Assembly (NCBI RefSeq): GCF_017426725.1
Contig: NZ_JAERMS010000004.1
Coordinates: 256 to 64,255 of the forward strand
Source of the DNA: Prevotella illustrans
GTDB lineage: Bacteria; Bacteroidota; Bacteroidia; Bacteroidales; Bacteroidaceae
Length of the DNA stretch: 64,000 nt
Reading direction: 5' to 3'
Position numbers and translations under genes: made by a program
Part shown: piece by piece, positions 27,127 to 35,203 of the stretch
Layout: each line of letters begins with the position of its first letter
Position numbering within the stretch: position 1 is the stretch's first letter
Notes under the pieces: generated by a model
What the model was told of the DNA's origin: nothing
Database searches by the model: none
What the model saw: only the letters and a program-made list of their open reading frames with translations

Positions 27127-28221
27127 TTATGATTGACGAATGCGTGTGACCCAGCAGTCTTTAAAATATTTTAATCCATGTAGCTTGTTGACCATTCGAT
27201 ATGCGTCACGCTCTGTTGTGTAATGACCGAAAACAACCTTTACATTCTTTTTGGTAATGATAACCTGTGCTTCCTCATATCCGTTTTTATGTAATAGTTC
27301 TGTAAAGGCTTTCGCGTTGGTTTTGCTTACTTTACTGGCTAATACTAAAGTATAATATGAAGAAGGTTGAGCTTCTTTTGTCTCGGTTATCTGTTTGTCA
27401 GGCCCTGCTGTTTGAAAGTTTTTATTGGTTTGAGGCGCAGCGAGTTTTAATGGCGAAGGAGCCATACTCACATTCTTGGGCAGTAGCCGATATAACAGGT
27501 TTGTATCAATACTACCGCTGCTTACCACCGACTGCTTATTGTTGTCAAGTGGGCTGGATATCAGAATCATAACAACCGCGGCCAAACATGCTACGGCAAT
27601 ATTGCGGATCGCACTATATATAAAATGTGTTCTGGTATTCGACTCCTGCGTTTTATCATTTTCCTCCTGCAATGAGGTTGTGGTAGCCGCAAATGGTAAA
27701 ACAGGTCTTGAAGTCTGTTCTGTATCCGGTTTCTCGGCTGCTTTGCTTTCATGACCTCTTATTTCTGTTATTTTTAATTCATTTTCGACAGTAGCAAGTG
27801 CTGCCCGAGTTTTGAATTCATAAGAAGAAAGACCGTAAAGTTCCGGCGTGAGCAGTCCTGATTCGCATGGCGTGAACTCGTAGTTACCATCGTTGTTCAA
27901 CGTAATCGTGCCGATATCAGAAAAAGTATATTCGCCCTTCGAATTAAGAATAGTCTTTAGTTTATCCACTTCTGCCTCTATTTTTTTTAAGGCTTCAGGA
28001 TAACTGATGTCGTAGCATTCCACATAGGATTGTACGAGAAGAGAATCATTGATACGGAGTTGTGGATTGAAACCGATTGTACGAATTGGCGGCAGAAACA
28101 TATTGTCTCTGTCGTCATATCTGGCCGGCACGTAATGGGTCGTAAATCCTCCGAATCCTGGAATGATTACGCATTCGTTGTCAAGCAGTAATATCTCTAT
28201 GTGTTTATCAATTTCAATCAC
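27127..28221 (-). CDS. HU-CCDC81-like and SPOR domain membrane protein
   Basis: This 364-residue protein begins with an HU-like/CCDC81-type domain pair (IDKHIEILLLDNECVIIPGF and FNPQLRINDSLLVQSY). A single membrane segment follows at about 215-235 (NIAVACLAAVVMILIS). The C-terminal SPOR domain (about 285-364, YYTLVLASKVSKTNAKAF) binds denuded septal peptidoglycan. The open frame extends to a TTG at 28266, but GTG 28221 gives the family start and lies 5 bases after a promoter element. The topology places the HU-like part in the cytosol and SPOR in the periplasm, suggesting a division or envelope role. Confidence 0.82.
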   Translation of the reverse strand: MIEIDKHIEILLLDNECVIIPGFGGFTTHYVPARYDDRDNMFLPPIRTIGFNPQLRINDSLLVQSYVECYDISYPEALKKIEAEVDKLKTILNSKGEYTFSDIGTITLNNDGNYEFTPCESGLLTPELYGLSSYEFKTRAALATVENELKITEIRGHESKAAEKPDTEQTSRPVLPFAATTTSLQEENDKTQESNTRTHFIYSAIRNIAVACLAAVVMILISSPLDNNKQSVVSSGSIDTNLLYRLLPKNVSMAPSPLKLAAPQTNKNFQTAGPDKQITETKEAQPSSYYTLVLASKVSKTNAKAFTELLHKNGYEEAQVIITKKNVKVVFGHYTTERDAYRMVNKLHGLKYFKDCWVTRIRQS

Positions 28222-28226
28222 GATTG

Positions 28227-28234
28227 CAAAATTA
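28227..28234 (-). promoter_or_regulatory. -7 element TAATTTTG next to the GTG start of the HU/SPOR gene
   Basis: The minus strand reads TAATTTTG, matching TAnnTTTG, and only 5 bases separate it from GTG 28221. The transcript should begin at or beside the start codon. No -33 TTTG is found at 19-21 bases. Confidence 0.5.
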
Positions 28235-28305
28235 AGGCTTTTCTTTATATAATGCAAGCGTTTCAAAAAAAAATGCGGCGATAGAACTTTTTTTATATTG
28301 ATAAT

Positions 28306-28336
28306 TTTGTAAAGTCATTTGAATGGATTACATTTG
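28306..28336 (+). promoter_or_regulatory. Promoter of ugd
   Basis: TTTG (28306-28309), 19 bases, then TACATTTG (28329-28336) is a full match to the Bacteroidota promoter. The predicted leader to ATG 28426 is about 85 bases. Confidence 0.75.
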
Positions 28337-28425
28337 TATAACATATAGTAAGTGGAAAGTGTATAAAACAAGGACAATTAGCCTTTTTTCGGTAATTGTT
28401 TTATTAAAAATAACAAACAACTAAC

Positions 28426-29739
28426 ATGAATATTGCAATTGTTGGTACGGGGTATGTAGGGCTGGTAAGCGGTGCTTGCTTTGCTGAAACGGGAGCTAAT
28501 GTAACTTGTGTAGACCTTGATGAGCAGAAGATTTTGCGATTGCAAAATGGTGACATTCCCATCTATGAGCCCGGCCTTGACGAGTTGGTCTTAAAGAATT
28601 ACAAAGCCGGGCGTCTGAAATTTACAACATCATTAGCTGATATCATAGCGGATCAAGAGATTATTTTCTCAGCGGTTGGCACACCACCGGATGAAGACGG
28701 CTCGGCCGATTTGAAATATGTATTGCAGGTGGCTGAAACGATAGGGCAAAACCTGAATAAATATGTGGTGGTAGTTACAAAAAGTACTGTTCCTGTTGGA
28801 ACGGCCGAAAAGGTGAAAGCCACGATTCAGGCCGAGCTCGATAAACGTGGGGTCAACGTAGCGTTTGATGTGGCCAGCAATCCTGAATTTCTGAAAGAAG
28901 GAAACGCCATCAAAGATTTCATGAGTCCTGACCGTGTGGTTGTTGGTGTTGAGAGCGAAGAGGCCAAACGGTTGTTGACAAAATTGTATAAGCCTTTCCT
29001 TATTAATAACTTCCGTGTCATTTTTATGGATATACCCAGTGCCGAAATGACTAAATACGCAGCTAATTCCATGCTTGCCACGCGCATTTCCTTTATGAAC
29101 GACATTGCCAATCTGTGTGAACGGGTTGGGGCCGACGTGAATATGGTTCGTCAGGGTATCGGCAGTGATACACGTATCGGCCGGAAATTTCTCTATGCAG
29201 GTTGCGGCTATGGAGGCAGTTGCTTTCCAAAAGACGTGAAGGCACTGATCAAGACGGCTGATGACAAGGGATATTCTATGGAGGTGTTGAAAGCTGTGGA
29301 GCGTGTGAATGAAAATCAGAAGCGAGTACTTTTTGACAAATTACAGCGTTATATCCCGCAATTGGATGGTAAGACAATAGCTCTTTGGGGGCTTTCTTTT
29401 AAACCCGAAACCGACGATATGCGTGAATCTACGGCCCTTGTTATGATTGATAGTTTGCTTAAAGCCGGCTGCCACGTCAGAGCTTACGATCCCGTTGCCA
29501 TGGAGGAGTGTAAGAGAAGAATAGGCGATCGCATTGTTTATTGCCGTGATATGTACGAGGCTACACTTGGAGCAGACGCGCTTTTGCTTCTGACAGAGTG
29601 GAAAGAGTTCAGATTGCCCAGTTGGGATGTGGTTGCAAAGACGATGAAAAACCGCCTGATTATTGATGGACGTAATATTTATGACCGACAGGAATTGGCA
29701 GAAGCGGGTTTTGACTACCATTGTATCGGCTTGAAATAA
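28426..29739 (+). CDS. ugd: UDP-glucose 6-dehydrogenase
   Basis: This 437-residue enzyme oxidises UDP-glucose to UDP-glucuronate with two NAD+, feeding capsule or exopolysaccharide synthesis. The Rossmann start IAIVGTGYVGLVSGACFAE occupies residues 3-21. The catalytic Cys is C266 in GYGGSCFPKD. The C-terminal UDP-binding domain includes LWGLSFKPETDDMRES. The related UDP-ManNAc dehydrogenases share this fold, but the sequence is typical of the UDP-glucose enzymes. A lipoprotein gene follows after 3 bases. Confidence 0.95.
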   Translation: MNIAIVGTGYVGLVSGACFAETGANVTCVDLDEQKILRLQNGDIPIYEPGLDELVLKNYKAGRLKFTTSLADIIADQEIIFSAVGTPPDEDGSADLKYVLQVAETIGQNLNKYVVVVTKSTVPVGTAEKVKATIQAELDKRGVNVAFDVASNPEFLKEGNAIKDFMSPDRVVVGVESEEAKRLLTKLYKPFLINNFRVIFMDIPSAEMTKYAANSMLATRISFMNDIANLCERVGADVNMVRQGIGSDTRIGRKFLYAGCGYGGSCFPKDVKALIKTADDKGYSMEVLKAVERVNENQKRVLFDKLQRYIPQLDGKTIALWGLSFKPETDDMRESTALVMIDSLLKAGCHVRAYDPVAMEECKRRIGDRIVYCRDMYEATLGADALLLLTEWKEFRLPSWDVVAKTMKNRLIIDGRNIYDRQELAEAGFDYHCIGLK

Positions 29740-29742
29740 TGT

Positions 29743-30567
29743 ATGTCCATGAGAAGGTTTAATGATTTGATGAAGACAGGCCTTGTGTTCATACTGTCTG
29801 TATCTTCATTAATAGTGGTCTCTTGTGGAGAACAAAAGGCAAGGACAACCGGTGATGTAGAAGAGAATCTGAAAGCCAAAACGATGTTACAAGGTATATG
29901 GATGAATGAAGACGATGAGAGTTTGACTTTCAGAGCCAAGGGCGATACGATTTATTATCCTGATTCAATGTCGATTCCTGAGTATTTCAAGATTATCGGA
30001 GATACATTGATGATGGGTAGCCCAAATGATTTGACCACCTATGCTATCGTAAAACAGACACCCCATCTGTTTGAGTTCAAGAATCAAGGTGGTGACATTA
30101 TCCGCCTTGTAAAGACTGAAGACCCATCTTTTCTTGCTCAGTTTGAACAAGTGAAGAAATCGGTGTTGAATCAGAAAAAGCTGATCAAGAAAGATTCGGT
30201 TATACTTTACGGTTCAGACCATTACCATTATTATGTGCAGGTGAACCCTACTTCTTATAAAGTAGTGAAAGATGCGTATAACAGTGATGGAGTAGAAGTA
30301 GGCAATGTTTATTTCGATAATATTATTCACCTGAGCCTTTTCCGAGGCGCGACCCAGGTTTTTTCAAAAGATTTTTATAAAAAGGATTTTGCCTCACTTG
30401 TTCCATCGCAAGTTCTTCGACAAAGTGTATTGAGTGATTTGCAGTATCAACGTGCCGACGCTTCGGGCTTTCATTTCATGGCTTATGTGGTGGTTCCCGA
30501 TAGTCCGACAAGCTATCTCATAGAAATTACCATCAATTTGTCAGGTCGTATGCAGATGAAAGTTTAA
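29743..30567 (+). CDS. Lipoprotein of unknown function, DUF4738-like
   Basis: This 274-residue protein has a signal peptide ending in a lipobox (VVSC, Cys near residue 28) and no acidic run right after it. Two parts can be seen. Residues about 45-130 read as a small lipocalin-like or DUF4488-like beta domain (QGIWMNEDDESLTFRAKGDTIYY). The C-terminal half resembles DUF4738. I am not sure of either family label. It starts 3 bases after ugd, so it is likely co-transcribed, but no direct link to UDP-glucuronate is evident. A second ATG lies 6 bases downstream. Confidence 0.65.
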   Translation: MSMRRFNDLMKTGLVFILSVSSLIVVSCGEQKARTTGDVEENLKAKTMLQGIWMNEDDESLTFRAKGDTIYYPDSMSIPEYFKIIGDTLMMGSPNDLTTYAIVKQTPHLFEFKNQGGDIIRLVKTEDPSFLAQFEQVKKSVLNQKKLIKKDSVILYGSDHYHYYVQVNPTSYKVVKDAYNSDGVEVGNVYFDNIIHLSLFRGATQVFSKDFYKKDFASLVPSQVLRQSVLSDLQYQRADASGFHFMAYVVVPDSPTSYLIEITINLSGRMQMKV

Positions 30568-30932
30568 GTAGTTTTCTTTTCTATTTCGGAAATGCAAAAG
30601 CATTGTATTTCCAATATGTATTGATTTGATTTTTCAAAGCAGCCCTTTTACGCGCTAAAAGGGCAGCTTTGAGCGTGTAAAAGCATAGCTTTTGCACGGT
30701 AAAAGCTATGCTTTTGCGGCGCGACTGATCACTGAAAGTCGAAGTAGAAGCAAACTGCTTGATAATGAGAGCGATACGAAGAACTCCGTCATTATACTTA
30801 AACGGCAGTTGTCGTCCGCTTTGCGGCTCATGGGTATGCGAAGATGGAAAATAAGGATAAAATCGTAAATTCCGTGCAGTCTTTTTATCGGTTTTCGCTC
30901 TTTTCTATAAAAGACAAAGCCAAAAAGAAAGA
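30568..30932. other. 365-base gene-free intergenic stretch with repeat array
   Basis: No gene is evident. A weak hairpin (GGAAATGC near 30588, then GCAT and ATTTCC) follows the lipoprotein gene but has no T tail. A 22-bp repeat array occupies 30635-30721. From about 30722 to 30932 I see nothing assignable, and no clear TAnnTTTG promoter for the radical SAM gene. Confidence 0.65.
30635..30721. repeat. 22-bp tandem repeat array, four units, same family as 15807-15957
   Basis: Units start at 30635 (21 bases), 30656, 30678 and 30700 (22 bases each). The last, TAAAAGCTATGCTTTTGCGG plus CG, differs from the unit at 15851 only around the TTTT/TTTA position. The inner units carry AAAGC/GCTTT palindromes. 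Recurrence 15 kb from the first array, in another intergenic region, supports a dispersed repeat family. Confidence 0.8.
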
Positions 30933-32000
30933 ATGTATAGTATTTATGACTATATCCGTCATGGAATAGTATTTGTCAACAATATGATACGCAAACAGCA
31001 TAAGGAACTCACCTCTCTGATGATATATTCCACGACAAGCTGCCAGTCTCGTTGCAAGCACTGTTCTATATGGAAGAAACCGATCGAAAATTTAAGTTTG
31101 GATGATATAATCAATATAATGAACAGCAAATGCGTGACAAAGCGCACGATGGTAGGCTTGGAAGGAGGAGAATTCATTCTGCATCCCGAAGCCGATAAGA
31201 TTCTGGGATGGTTTGACACGCATCATCCTAACTACACATTGCTGTCTAATTGCCTTGCGGCGAACAAGATCATATCATCCGTGAAAAACCATCATCCCAA
31301 GCATCTGTATATTTCGCTTGACGGCAATAAGGAAACTTATCGCTATATGCGTGGACGGGATGGGTATGACAAAGTTATTGAAGTGGTAGAGGCATGCAAG
31401 GACCTGGTGCCTGTCTCTCTGATGTTCTGCCTTTCCCCCTGGAATTCGTTTGAAGATATGAAGCATGTTATAGGCATTGCCAGGAAATATGGTATCGACG
31501 TGCGCATCGGTATTTACAGTACGATGTCATTTTTCGACACAACAAAAGATCTGATGGAAGCCGATGATATGGATTTCATCAGCCGGATACCATCTTCCAT
31601 ACACCTGACGGACGAAAACTTTGACTTTGTCGCGCTGTATGACGAGTGGAAGAATAGCAGATTGAAACTTCGGTGTCATAGCATTTTTAGTGAGTTGGTC
31701 GTCCACTCCAATGGCGATGTTCCCTTGTGTCAAAACTTAAATGTAATTTTGGGGAATATACATGAGAACACGCTTGATGAGATATTCAACTCGCAAAAGA
31801 CCTCTAAAATTCAATGCCGGCATTCCAAGGAATGTAATCAGTGTTGGATTAACTACCATCGGAAGTATGATATTATCCTGTTGAGAAACTTAGAAAGAAT
31901 ATTGCCCAAACGAATGATTGAGTTGTTTTATGGGAAATATCAATGGACAAACAACAGGTATGTCACTTATAAAAAGCATTTCAAGAAAATAACCGCATAG
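30933..32000 (+). CDS. Radical SAM enzyme with C-terminal SPASM/Twitch-like cysteine cluster
   Basis: This 355-residue protein has the radical SAM 4Fe-4S motif CxxxCxxC at C37, C41 and C44 (TTSCQSRCKHCSIW). SAM-binding features are a GGE-like VGLEGGEFILHP and LYISLDGNKETYRYMRG. The C-terminal region has further cysteines in VVHSNGDVPLCQN and CRHSKECNQCW, spaced like the auxiliary-cluster SPASM or Twitch domains of peptide- and sugar-modifying enzymes. It starts 10 bases before the oxidoreductase gene, so the two are probably translated together. The substrate is unknown, and no precursor peptide gene is seen beside it. Confidence 0.87.
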   Translation: MYSIYDYIRHGIVFVNNMIRKQHKELTSLMIYSTTSCQSRCKHCSIWKKPIENLSLDDIINIMNSKCVTKRTMVGLEGGEFILHPEADKILGWFDTHHPNYTLLSNCLAANKIISSVKNHHPKHLYISLDGNKETYRYMRGRDGYDKVIEVVEACKDLVPVSLMFCLSPWNSFEDMKHVIGIARKYGIDVRIGIYSTMSFFDTTKDLMEADDMDFISRIPSSIHLTDENFDFVALYDEWKNSRLKLRCHSIFSELVVHSNGDVPLCQNLNVILGNIHENTLDEIFNSQKTSKIQCRHSKECNQCWINYHRKYDIILLRNLERILPKRMIELFYGKYQWTNNRYVTYKKHFKKITA

Positions 32001-32009
32001 GCAGAAAGT

Positions 32010-33074
32010 ATGGGATATTTAGAAAACATCATCGGCAGATATAAAAGTATGCGTAGTATGAGTGAGTTGAGCCATATCTACACCCGGCAATACGCGCTTG
32101 TAGGTTTGGGCAATCATTGCGTCAGCAATCTGTTGCCCGTCATGCAGTACCTTCAGCTACCGCTGAAATATGTTTGTTGTACTTTTGAGAAAAAGGCGAG
32201 GTTGATTTCTCAAAAGTATAAAGGAGTCAAGGGCACCACTTCTTTGCAAGATATTCTGAATGATGATACGGTTTCAGGCGTCTTTGTGGCTGCCGATCCA
32301 CATTCACATTTTCAAATAGCGAGTGAGGTCATCAAAGCAGGCAAATCCTTATTCATAGAGAAACCACCTTGCAGGGATGAAGAAGAGTTGAAATCACTGG
32401 TAGATACCGTTAAACTGTATGGTTCAAAACATATCATGGTTGGATTGCAAAGGCGCTTTGCCCCTGCTACCCAAATTCTGCGAAAACGGTTGAAAAGTGA
32501 TGGCAAGCGGCATTACCATTATCGTTATCTGACAGGATTGTATCCGGAAGGTGATGCTTTGCTTGATTTGTTTATCCATCCGCTCGACTATGCTACGTTT
32601 CTCTTTGGCAAAGCAAAGGTAAAGATGGTAGATATAATAAGTAGTAAAGATGGCGGACAGACTTTATTTCTTATGTTGGACCACCAAGATGTAACAGGTA
32701 TGCTGGAACTTTCAACAGACTATTCTTGGCAAGACGCGCAGGAGCAGTTAAGTATTAGTACGGACAAAGGGTTGTATATATTAGACAGAATGGAGAAACT
32801 TGATTTTTCTCTCAGACGCTCTTCGATATTTGGGGTTCCATTGGAAAAAGTCTTTCGAAACAATGCCGCTGTTGTCAATCTGTACGGAAGAAACGGCTTT
32901 GTTCCAACTATGGGCAATAATCAACTCGTCTCGCAGGGATTCTTCTCTGAGATTAAGACATTTGCCGACATGGTTGAAAACAGATACGAGGATGATAACG
33001 CCTTTGGTTTGGAAAGTGTCAAGCACGTTTATTCGCTAATGGCTGAAATAAAGGAATATACAAGTAATAAATAA
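32010..33074 (+). CDS. Gfo/Idh/MocA-family oxidoreductase
   Basis: This 354-residue NAD(P)-dependent dehydrogenase has a Rossmann loop at residues 29-36 (ALVGLGNH; the third glycine position is replaced by histidine). The conserved EKP motif is at 117-119 (LFIEKPPC). The C-terminal beta-sheet domain includes DLFIHPLDYATFLFG, where histidine matches the family catalytic His. There is an N-terminal extension of about 28 residues before the Rossmann fold, which is unusual. It follows the radical SAM gene after 9 bases. Family members oxidise sugars, sugar nucleotides or imines. Confidence 0.85.
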   Translation: MGYLENIIGRYKSMRSMSELSHIYTRQYALVGLGNHCVSNLLPVMQYLQLPLKYVCCTFEKKARLISQKYKGVKGTTSLQDILNDDTVSGVFVAADPHSHFQIASEVIKAGKSLFIEKPPCRDEEELKSLVDTVKLYGSKHIMVGLQRRFAPATQILRKRLKSDGKRHYHYRYLTGLYPEGDALLDLFIHPLDYATFLFGKAKVKMVDIISSKDGGQTLFLMLDHQDVTGMLELSTDYSWQDAQEQLSISTDKGLYILDRMEKLDFSLRRSSIFGVPLEKVFRNNAAVVNLYGRNGFVPTMGNNQLVSQGFFSEIKTFADMVENRYEDDNAFGLESVKHVYSLMAEIKEYTSNK

Positions 33075-33121
33075 CCGACAATTACATTTATATAATAGAT
33101 AATAACATATTACATATAATT

Positions 33122-33655
33122 ATGAAAAAGATATTTTATAGTCTGATATGTCTCATAGGATTGTCAGCATGTTCTTCAGAGCATATTACCCTCGACGCAT
33201 TAAAAGTATATGATGTCGCAAACTCGGAATGTAAATTAACTTTGTCCGAAACCGACACTCGCAGTGCTGTCTTCGCTTCCAATTACGTGGAGTCGGCAAC
33301 ATTCAACATCGAACTCGGGAAAGACGGCTCTGCCCAATGTTTGATTGAAGATGTAAAGGATAATTGTATTATTAGAGAAAGGAGGGTGAATGTAGTCAAC
33401 CAAGCCAATCAAATCACGATCATCGTGTATCACAAAGTAGACTTCGAGGAACGGGCAGACTGTATCTGCGACTACGATGTCAAATTTAAAATGAGCAATC
33501 TGCTGCCGGGCAATTATCATCTGAAGGTGTATTATGCGGGTTCTTCCATGAAGTGCGAAGAAGAATTCCTTGCATACGACGGGCAGGTAAACCTTGCTGT
33601 AGGCAAAAAGACAAAAGTAACTTTCAAGCCGGGACTCGTTTTGCCCGAAGAATAG
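33122..33655 (+). CDS. Small lipoprotein of unknown function
   Basis: This 177-residue protein has a signal peptide ending in a lipobox (LSAC, Cys near 17) followed by SSEH. The rest is rich in predicted beta strands (ATFNIELGKDG, ITIIVYHKVDF, YHLKVYYAGSS) like an Ig-type or transthyretin-like domain. I do not recognise a family. It lies 47 bases after the oxidoreductase gene and just before a strong terminator, so it probably is the last gene of the radical SAM operon. Four cysteines sit in the mature part (including DCICDYD), perhaps forming disulfides. Confidence 0.7.
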   Translation: MKKIFYSLICLIGLSACSSEHITLDALKVYDVANSECKLTLSETDTRSAVFASNYVESATFNIELGKDGSAQCLIEDVKDNCIIRERRVNVVNQANQITIIVYHKVDFEERADCICDYDVKFKMSNLLPGNYHLKVYYAGSSMKCEEEFLAYDGQVNLAVGKKTKVTFKPGLVLPEE

Positions 33656-33680
33656 CGGCAAATTCAAAAATATTCTATTT

Positions 33681-33735
33681 AATAACGGCACTTGGAAAGA
33701 TTATATCTTGACCAAGTGCCGTTATTTTATTTTGC
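33681..33735 (+). terminator. Strong Rho-independent terminator after the radical SAM operon
   Basis: A perfect 15-bp stem pairs AATAACGGCACTTGG (33681-33695) with CCAAGTGCCGTTATT (33712-33726), with a 16-base loop and the T-rich tail TTATTTTGC. Confidence 0.9.
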
Positions 33736-33826
33736 CCTCTGTTGCAATGTATTTCCATTAAAAGTGCGACGGCTAAACTCTCTTGACACCGGACTTTGTT
33801 AAAAAAGAATAACGGAGCAAAATAAA

Positions 33827-33858
33827 TTTGCTTTTTTCATGATGAATATATAATTTTG
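33827..33858 (+). promoter_or_regulatory. Promoter of PUL 2
   Basis: TTTG (33827-33830), 20 bases, then TAATTTTG (33851-33858) fits the consensus. A second -7-like TAAATTTG overlaps the upstream box (33823-33830) with a TTTG 24 bases before it (33795-33798). The leader to ATG 33942 is about 80 bases. Confidence 0.65.
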
Positions 33859-33941
33859 TTTCGCAATGAAAGAATAATCTTTTTATCTATTTGCTTTACG
33901 AAAATGTAATTTGCTTCATTTGTTAATAATGCCATTCGTAT

Positions 33942-35135
33942 ATGAAACCTAAATTTTATGTAAATAAAACAAAGGGGCTGTTTTATCATAGCTCTTTGAC
34001 CAAGGGCGTGTTCATATTGTTATGGGTATTCGCCATTCCCACAATGGCCGGCCCTAAAGCTGACTCTCTGCCGGACAGCATCCCCGTCGAGGCGCAAGGA
34101 AACTTTCATATTCAGGGAGTCGCCATGGATAAGGAACGCCGTTATTTTTATCTCTCTTACACCACTCAGCTCGTGAAATTAGACCTGAAAGGTCGTGTTG
34201 TCGGATCTGTCAGCGGCCTGTTAGGCCACTTAGGGTGTATAGCCTATAATCCACAGGACGGTAAAGTTTATGGTTCTCTGGAATACAAGAACGACGAGAT
34301 AGGCCGCGACATCAGTGACAAAAGTGCGGGACACCGAGAATCTGCTACTCAGTTTTATGTCGCGGTCTTTGACGTAGATAAAATAACGCGTACCGGTATG
34401 GATGGATTACGCGACGGTGTCATGCGTACCGTATGTCTTCCTACCGTAAAAAAGCTGTATGAGGGCACCGCAACCGTTAATGGGACTACTCACAAGCATG
34501 TGTATGGTTGCAGTGGAATCGACGGTATCTCCTTCGGTCCCCGGTTTGGTAAAAAGGGTGGTAAGCCGTTTCTCACCGTGGCGCTGGGTGTCTATGGCGA
34601 TATACAGCGCACCGATAATGACTATCAGGTGCTATTACAATATCCTTGGCCTTCTGTTATGCGCCATGCTCGTCCACTCGACCTGAACCGCATGCACACG
34701 GAGGGGCCCGCAAAACCGGCCGCCACTTATTTTGCCTATACGGGTAACACTAATTACGGAGTGCAGAATTTAGAATATGACCCCGAATCCGACCAGTGGT
34801 TCATGGCGGTGTATAAAGGAACGAAACAACAATTTCCCAACTATCAGCTCTTTGCTATCGATAATACCGTGAAACCCAGCCGTAAATACCTTACAGGACA
34901 TGGCGGGGAGCGTGGTCTGGTCGTACAACTCAGCAAGACAGGCTTGTACGATGCCGCTTCGGGAGTGTATGGATGGCGATTCCGCTATGGGAGCATGGGT
35001 ATGCAGGCCATGGGTGACGGCTATTTTTATTTTCTCCATCCTGATAGAAACAGTAAGGGCGGGCATGGTGGCTGGCTTGAACTTTACCGCTACAGGCCGG
35101 AGACGCTCAAGCCCTTTGTCAGAGTAAAGCCTTAA
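33942..35135 (+). CDS. Secreted propeller-like protein, first gene of PUL 2
   Basis: This 397-residue protein carries an N-terminal hydrophobic segment at about 22-36 after a basic stretch (TKGVFILLWVFAIPTMAG), a likely Sec signal peptide without a lipobox. The mature protein has repeated strands of propeller type (GNFHIQGVAMDKERRYFYLSY, LVKLDLKGRVVGSVSGLLGHL, NLEYDPESDQWFMAVYKG), including two conserved glycine-aspartate loops. Function is unknown. Location and fold recall phytase-like or esterase-like propellers, which bind phosphoesters, but I see no definite catalytic motif. It precedes the glycerol-1-phosphate dehydrogenase gene by 68 bases. Confidence 0.7.
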   Translation: MKPKFYVNKTKGLFYHSSLTKGVFILLWVFAIPTMAGPKADSLPDSIPVEAQGNFHIQGVAMDKERRYFYLSYTTQLVKLDLKGRVVGSVSGLLGHLGCIAYNPQDGKVYGSLEYKNDEIGRDISDKSAGHRESATQFYVAVFDVDKITRTGMDGLRDGVMRTVCLPTVKKLYEGTATVNGTTHKHVYGCSGIDGISFGPRFGKKGGKPFLTVALGVYGDIQRTDNDYQVLLQYPWPSVMRHARPLDLNRMHTEGPAKPAATYFAYTGNTNYGVQNLEYDPESDQWFMAVYKGTKQQFPNYQLFAIDNTVKPSRKYLTGHGGERGLVVQLSKTGLYDAASGVYGWRFRYGSMGMQAMGDGYFYFLHPDRNSKGGHGGWLELYRYRPETLKPFVRVKP

Positions 35136-35203
35136 CATATTTTTCAGAGAAGAAAAAACTACAGACCAATCATCAATATAAAACCTTAAATAAAGACAAA
35201 ATC

